From Bog-473 sp963766995 (GTDB lineage: Bacteria > Actinomycetota > Acidimicrobiia > Acidimicrobiales > RAAP-2), in NCBI GenBank assembly GCA_963766995.1, contig CAVYCE010000003.1, positions 62,001 through 126,000 of the forward strand: DNA of 64,000 nt, read 5' to 3'. This document shows, piece after piece, positions 60,536 through 64,000 of this stretch (positions are counted from its first letter, which is position 1; each line of letters begins with the position of its first letter). The notes beneath the pieces were generated by a model. That model saw only the letters and a list, made by a program, of their open reading frames with translations. It had not been told where the DNA came from and ran no database searches. Position numbers and translations under genes: made by a program.

Positions 60536-60877
60536 CTATTGCTCCTTCTTGTTGTCGGTTTTCATTCGCTTGAGGTGTTGTTCGAGCTGGTCGAATCGCT
60601 CCGTCCAGATTTGTCGGTTGGTTTCGATCCAGTCGGTGGCTGCTTCCAATGGCGCTGGCTCCAAATGACAGGGTCGGTACTGTGCATCTCGACCACGTGA
60701 GATGAGGCCGGCGCCCTCAAGCACTTTGAGGTGCTTGGAGACGGCCTGCAGGCTCATGTCGAAGGGCTCGGCCAGCTCATTGACGGTGGCTTCACCATCG
60801 GCCAGCCGAACCAAAATGGCTCGACGGGTCGGATCGGCCAAGGCGGCGAAAGTGAGACTCAGAGGATCGTTTGCCAT
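60536..60877 (-). CDS. ArsR-family transcription regulator
   Basis: 113 aa from ATG 60877. Winged helix: FAALADPTRRAILVRLADGEATVNELAEPFDMSLQAVSKHLKVLEGAGLISRGRDAQYRPCHL (residues about 8-68, cited by position). No Cys pair of metal sensors, so it belongs to the SRPBCC-linked group that probably responds to an organic signal. It precedes the SRPBCC gene by 2 bases. The promoter and two direct repeats just upstream suggest self-control. Confidence 0.92.
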   Translation of the reverse strand: MANDPLSLTFAALADPTRRAILVRLADGEATVNELAEPFDMSLQAVSKHLKVLEGAGLISRGRDAQYRPCHLEPAPLEAATDWIETNRQIWTERFDQLEQHLKRMKTDNKKEQ

Positions 60878-60895
60878 TCCGTATTCAACTGATCG

Positions 60896-60923
60896 GATTA
60901 TCAACCATTGAGTTGATTATCAA
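60896..60923. promoter_or_regulatory. Direct-repeat operator upstream of the ArsR gene
   Basis: GATTATCAA occurs at 60896-60904 and 60915-60923 (19 bp apart), flanked by TCAACT/AGTTGA inverted pairs. One copy contains the -10 element and the other lies just past the start site, a layout suited to repression. Confidence 0.6.
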
Positions 60924-60944
60924 TCATGGCACCGCGGATGTCAA
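60916..60944 (-). promoter_or_regulatory. Promoter of the ArsR-SRPBCC operon
   Basis: On the minus strand TTGACA (60944-60939), 17 bases, GATAAT (60921-60916). It is the best sigma-70 consensus match seen in the window. The leader would be about 30 bases. Confidence 0.75.
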
Positions 60945-60953
60945 CCTTTAGGA

Positions 60954-61415
60954 ATGCAGTCGGTCTATGAAGCAGCCGGTGGCACCGAAGGTCTCGTGCG
61001 CCTGGCCCATGCATGGCACATACGGGTGTTGGCAGACGAAGAGGTGAGCCACGCGTTCAGTCACGGCTATCACCCGGACCACACCGAGCGATTGGCGGCC
61101 TATTGGGCCGAGGCCCTCGGTGGACCAGACGCCTATTCGACGACCTGCGGCGACGAGAGCTCAGTGGTGCGGATGCACAGTGGCAACGGGCCCCACCCTG
61201 AGATGGACCGGCGAGCCATCGAGTGTTTCGACGAAGCGCTGTCCGCCGTCGGCATCACGGACGACCAGCCACTCCACGACGTCCTCTACGACTACTTCGC
61301 TTGGGCCACCACTACTTCGATGTCCCAGTTCCACGGATCTGAAGATGATGTTCCCGCTGGCCTCCAGATTCCACATTGGTCGTGGGACGGTCTCGTGCAG
61401 GAGCCCAACGCCTGA
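60954..61415 (+). CDS. Truncated haemoglobin, group II-like
   Basis: 153 aa. Globin pattern with YEAAGGTEGLVRLAHAWHIRVL, FSHGYHPDHTERLAAYWAEALGGPDAYS, RMHSGNGPHPEMDRRAIECFDEAL (proximal His region) and VLYDYFAWATTTSM. This is a close match to actinobacterial YjbI/GlbO-like proteins that bind O2 or NO. No ribosome binding site is seen. It is divergent from the ArsR gene, and the operator lies between the two starts, so the regulator could control both. Confidence 0.87.
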   Translation: MQSVYEAAGGTEGLVRLAHAWHIRVLADEEVSHAFSHGYHPDHTERLAAYWAEALGGPDAYSTTCGDESSVVRMHSGNGPHPEMDRRAIECFDEALSAVGITDDQPLHDVLYDYFAWATTTSMSQFHGSEDDVPAGLQIPHWSWDGLVQEPNA

Positions 61416-61427
61416 ACCTGACTCCAC

Positions 61428-62711
61428 TCAGTCGGGGAAGAACCTCGGTAAGTGTTGTCGATTGGCAGCCAACAACGCGTCGGCCAGTTCAGCCGCCAGC
61501 GGATACTGCCCGACGAGCGGATTGGCCAGCAGGGCACGCACCACGTCGTCACGGCTCCCCGAGCGCGCCGCTTTAACGGCCAACATCTCGTAGGCCTTGG
61601 CGTGTTGGATAAGGCCCAGCATCTCGGGCGAGAGCGGCCGCTGCGGCAAGGGATGTGCACCATCGGCATCGACCACAGCGCGCGTCTCAACCACGGCATC
61701 ATCGGGCAATCCGGGAATGGCTCCGTCATTTCGCATGTCAACCACCTGTACGTCGCCGGCGTTGTCGTGCAGTGAGGCCATGAGGCGCACGGCTGCCAAC
61801 GAGTAGAACGCACCGCCGCGATACGACAGCTTCTTGGGCTTGGTCACGAGGTCAGGATTCCGGTATTCCTCGAGCAATTCCGCTTCCAGTTCGGCCACCA
61901 CGTCAGCCCGCGGCCGATAGCTCTCCTTCGATTGCTGCGCCACCTCGGCGTCGTGCTGGTAGTAGTAGTGCACGTAGTAGGACGGCAATGCCTCCTGGAG
62001 CCGAAGAGCTTCAATGGGTACTCCGCTCTCCAACTCCAACGCCGGACCGAACCGATCAAAAAGATCGGGCAGCAGGTTGGTGTCGTCACCGGTGAGCCGG
62101 GCCGAGCGGATCCAGGTCAGGTGATTGAGTCCCACGTGCTCAATTTCGACGGTATCAGGGCCGACCTCGAGGTACTGCCCGATGCGGCGCTGGGCCCAAA
62201 TGGCCACGTTGCACAGTCCAACGGCTCGGTGTCCTTCGTCGAGAAGCGCCTGCGTCACGATTCCCACGGGATTGGTGAAGTCGACGAACCAGGCGCCCGG
62301 GTTGGCTCGCTCGGCCGTGGCTTCGGCCAGCTCCAACACCGTCGGCACCGTGCGCAGGGCCTTGGCCAGACCGCCGGCCCCGGTGGTCTCCTGACCGAGA
62401 CAGCCGTATCCAACCGGGAGTGTTTCATCAACGTGGCGCGCCGCCTGACCTCCAATTCGCAGCTGGACAACCACGAAGTCAGCCCCTTCCAGGGCGGCGT
62501 CCGGATCGGCCGTGGTGGAGAACGTCCCGTTCCAACCTCTCTCCCGCAGGATTCGCTCAGAAAGACCGCCCACGGCATGACGGCGCTCTTCGCTGGGATC
62601 GAGCAGGACCAGGTCGTCGACCACCATCCGATCCTCGTAGTCGCACAGTCCGTCGACGAGCTCGGGCGTGTAGGTGCTGCCTCCTCCGACCACCGCCACC
62701 TTTATCCCCAC
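61428..62711 (-). CDS. Glycoside hydrolase family 4 (6-phospho-beta-glucosidase-like)
   Basis: 427 aa from GTG 62711. NAD+-binding KVAVVGGGSTYTPELVDGL, DPSEERRHAVGG, FVVVQLRIGGQAARHVDE, catalytic region GCLGQETTGAGGLAKALRTV, DFTNPVGIVTQALL, metal-ligand Cys in VGLCNVAIWAQRR and His in VGLNHLTWI. GH4 enzymes use NAD and a metal in a redox-elimination mechanism and act on 6-phospho-glycosides. Paired divergently with a sugar kinase, so the two probably process an imported glycoside; there is no PTS or ABC gene in the window. Confidence 0.93.
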   Translation of the reverse strand: MGIKVAVVGGGSTYTPELVDGLCDYEDRMVVDDLVLLDPSEERRHAVGGLSERILRERGWNGTFSTTADPDAALEGADFVVVQLRIGGQAARHVDETLPVGYGCLGQETTGAGGLAKALRTVPTVLELAEATAERANPGAWFVDFTNPVGIVTQALLDEGHRAVGLCNVAIWAQRRIGQYLEVGPDTVEIEHVGLNHLTWIRSARLTGDDTNLLPDLFDRFGPALELESGVPIEALRLQEALPSYYVHYYYQHDAEVAQQSKESYRPRADVVAELEAELLEEYRNPDLVTKPKKLSYRGGAFYSLAAVRLMASLHDNAGDVQVVDMRNDGAIPGLPDDAVVETRAVVDADGAHPLPQRPLSPEMLGLIQHAKAYEMLAVKAARSGSRDDVVRALLANPLVGQYPLAAELADALLAANRQHLPRFFPD

Positions 62712-62719
62712 GGCGAGCG

Positions 62720-62725
62720 AACCTA
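62720..62725 (-). promoter_or_regulatory. -10 hexamer TAGGTT (minus strand), leaderless-type (GH4 gene)
   Basis: TAGGTT read on the minus strand ends 8 bases before GTG 62711. It shares two base pairs with the opposing -10 of the kinase gene. Confidence 0.5.
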
Positions 62726-62729
62726 CTAT
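62724..62729 (+). promoter_or_regulatory. -10 hexamer TACTAT, leaderless-type (sugar kinase gene)
   Basis: TACTAT ends 6 bases before GTG 62736 and overlaps the GH4 -10 element on the other strand. Confidence 0.55.
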
Positions 62730-62735
62730 CCGACC

Positions 62736-63755
62736 GTGGCCGACGACCCTGGACCAACCGAGCGTCAACTCATGCCAGCGGTGCTCGCCATTGATGGCGG
62801 CAGCACCAAGACCGATGCCGTGCTCGTTGCCGCCAACGGCACCCTCTTGGGACGAGCGCGAGTAGGGCCGAGCAACCATCAGTTCCTTGGTATCGACGGT
62901 GCCATTGAGGCCTTGGCCGAAGCAGTCGCTGACGTATTCGCCGATGCTGGCGTGAGTGACGCAGCCATGCCCTTGTGTGAGGTGGGCGTCTATTGCCTAG
63001 CCGGTATCGACCTTCCGATCGATGAGAACCGACTGGCCCCAGCCATCGCGCTGAGAGGCTGGACGGGCACCGATCTCTTGCGCAACGACACCTTTGCCAT
63101 ATCGAGGGCAGGCACACAGGCCTCGTGGGGCATTGGGGTGGTGTGCGGAACGGGGATGAACTGCGCCGGGACCGGGCCCGACGGCAGCACTGTCCGTTTC
63201 CCTGCGTTGGCCGAACTGTCGGGCGACTTTGCCCCCGGCGGGTCATGGCTCGGTATTCGTGCTCTCGGACTAGCGCTCCGCGCCGGCGACGGACGAGGAA
63301 AGCCGACGCTCCTGACCGAGCGCATTCCCGTGCACTTCGAGCAACTAAGTGTGGACGACGTGTTGCTCGGGATCTACAGCGGCACCATTCCCTACGGCCG
63401 GGTGTTTGAACTGGCCCAGGTCCTGTTGGACACGGCTAAGGAGGGCGACACCGAGGCCCAGGGAGCGGCCGCCATCCTGGCCGACGAAGTCGTCGCCTTC
63501 GTCACTGCGGCCATCAATCGATTGGATGTCAGCGCCGCACCAGTGGAGGTGGTCCTTGGCGGCGGCGTCTTCCACACTTCCTACGAGGGCTTCCATGACC
63601 GGGTGGCCGCCGGCATCCATCGAGCGGCGCCACTGGCGGTGCTTCGGCGCCTCGACGCACCCCCGGTCTTGGGTGCAGGACTCCTGGGGCTCGATGCCAT
63701 CGGTGCCACTGATGAGGCCAAAAGCGCACTCAGAACGGCGCTCAGTTCAGCCTGA
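62736..63755 (+). CDS. BadF/BadG/BcrA/BcrD-type ATPase, probable N-acetylglucosamine kinase
   Basis: 339 aa from GTG 62736 (ATG 62772 is an alternative). ASKHA fold: LAIDGGSTKTDAVLVAANGTLLGRARVG (phosphate 1), CEVGVYCLAGID, SWGIGVVCGTGMNCAGTGPDG (phosphate 2), ELSGDFAPGGSWLGIRAL and VVLGGGVFHTSY (adenosine). It resembles bacterial and eukaryotic N-acetylglucosamine kinases. With GH4 divergent, it fits salvage of amino-sugar glycosides, for example from cell walls or chitin; that is inference. Confidence 0.88.
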   Translation: MADDPGPTERQLMPAVLAIDGGSTKTDAVLVAANGTLLGRARVGPSNHQFLGIDGAIEALAEAVADVFADAGVSDAAMPLCEVGVYCLAGIDLPIDENRLAPAIALRGWTGTDLLRNDTFAISRAGTQASWGIGVVCGTGMNCAGTGPDGSTVRFPALAELSGDFAPGGSWLGIRALGLALRAGDGRGKPTLLTERIPVHFEQLSVDDVLLGIYSGTIPYGRVFELAQVLLDTAKEGDTEAQGAAAILADEVVAFVTAAINRLDVSAAPVEVVLGGGVFHTSYEGFHDRVAAGIHRAAPLAVLRRLDAPPVLGAGLLGLDAIGATDEAKSALRTALSSA

Positions 63756-63756
63756 A

Positions 63757-64000
63757 TCAGGCTCCTGCCGCCCCCACCTCGGCCGGCGCAAAGGCATCGG
63801 ACACCAGCCGGTTGTCATCGGCCAACAGCGCATTGGCCAGGTGCTTGACCATGTCCAGGACTTCAGGGTGTTCCTGGGGGTCCCATCCCCCGAGCAGCTC
63901 GGTCAGCCCACTCCGGCGCGCTTCGGTGAGGCGCTCCATGGCGTTGACGCCAGAGGCGGTGACCGTCAGGTCGCGCTCGTCGCCCCGTCGCACTTCTTCC
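63757..64000 (-). CDS. MarR-family regulator, C-terminal part (runs off right edge)
   Basis: 81 codons are visible with no start inside the window. VRRGDERDLTVTASGVNAMERLTEARRSGLTELLGGW matches the wing and dimerisation helices of MarR proteins, and the final helix DMVKHLANALLADDNRLV fits. The stop at 63757-63759 shares the palindrome AGCCTGAATCAGGCT with the convergent kinase stop. The ligand and targets are unknown. Confidence 0.8.
   Translation of the reverse strand, partial: EEVRRGDERDLTVTASGVNAMERLTEARRSGLTELLGGWDPQEHPEVLDMVKHLANALLADDNRLVSDAFAPAEVGAAGA

Noticed and set aside
63747..63761. AGCCTGAATCAGGCT palindrome as a bidirectional terminator
   Set aside because: Arms are short with almost no loop. 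The symmetry arises because two convergent genes share their stop region.

Overview
The window is a gene-dense, GC-rich stretch of an actinobacterial chromosome. The best guess is an uncultured member of the Acidimicrobiia. Supporting traits are a division and cell-wall cluster that runs on into sepF, yggT and a Wag31-type divIVA; a MurE with the meso-diaminopimelate motif; a bacterial proteasome activator (Bpa); a DUF3040 protein; a DUF222/HNH protein; a menaquinone gene cluster; and many genes that appear to be transcribed without a leader. The class-level placement is inference. I saw no tRNA, rRNA, insertion sequence, prophage or CRISPR array.

Layout. 1-444: left-edge fragment of a lectin-like protein. 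670-2070: secreted protein with seven Cys-pair repeats. 2082-8542 (minus): nfuA, a small unknown, aroC-aroK-aroB-aroQ, pepQ, efp, nusB, mostly overlapping by 4 bases, so one operon making chorismate precursors plus two translation/transcription factors. 8623-14209: small or poorly known genes, tyrS and a carotenoid oxygenase. 14263-20961: a DUF222/HNH protein and a men cluster (menD, menH, menA, menB, menE) on alternating strands. The menB-menA region carries three apparent single-base frame breaks. 20968-25651: unknowns, an SDR and a DUF255 thioredoxin-domain protein. 25756-33630: dnaE, an RDD protein, Bpa, a VanZ-like protein, a phosphodiesterase-family protein, an Rrf2 regulator and a histidine phosphatase. 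33789-34625: an RpoD-family sigma factor.

34647-53168 (minus) is the centrepiece: mraZ, rsmH, ftsL-like, ftsI, murE, mraY, ftsW, murG, murC, murB, ftsQ, ftsZ, yggS, sepF, yggT, divIVA, then a DksA-like protein with a long Lys/Ala tail, a frame-broken lspA and rluD. murF and murD are absent from their usual places, and the murD position holds a 15-bp tandem repeat. mraZ is preceded by four 10-bp-spaced MraZ-type boxes over a recognisable promoter.

53479-64000: lipoate ligase-like and HNH proteins, a ROK sugar kinase, DUF3040, an acyl-CoA synthetase with a tyrosine phosphatase, a CapA-like protein, an ArsR/SRPBCC pair with a clear promoter and repeated operator, a truncated globin, a divergent GH4 glycosidase / BadF-type sugar kinase pair, and the edge of a MarR-type regulator.

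Regulation. At least twelve genes, nearly all with short or no 5' intergenic space, have a TANNNT hexamer ending 6-8 bases before the start codon and no Shine-Dalgarno sequence. This is the layout of leaderless promoters. Genes inside operons mostly rely on stop/start overlaps or clear ribosome binding sites. I found no convincing previously undescribed multi-gene system. The strongest leads are the missing murF/murD with the repeat array, the DksA-like protein with a 20-bp palindrome in its leader, and the overlapping opposed promoters of the sugar-salvage pair.
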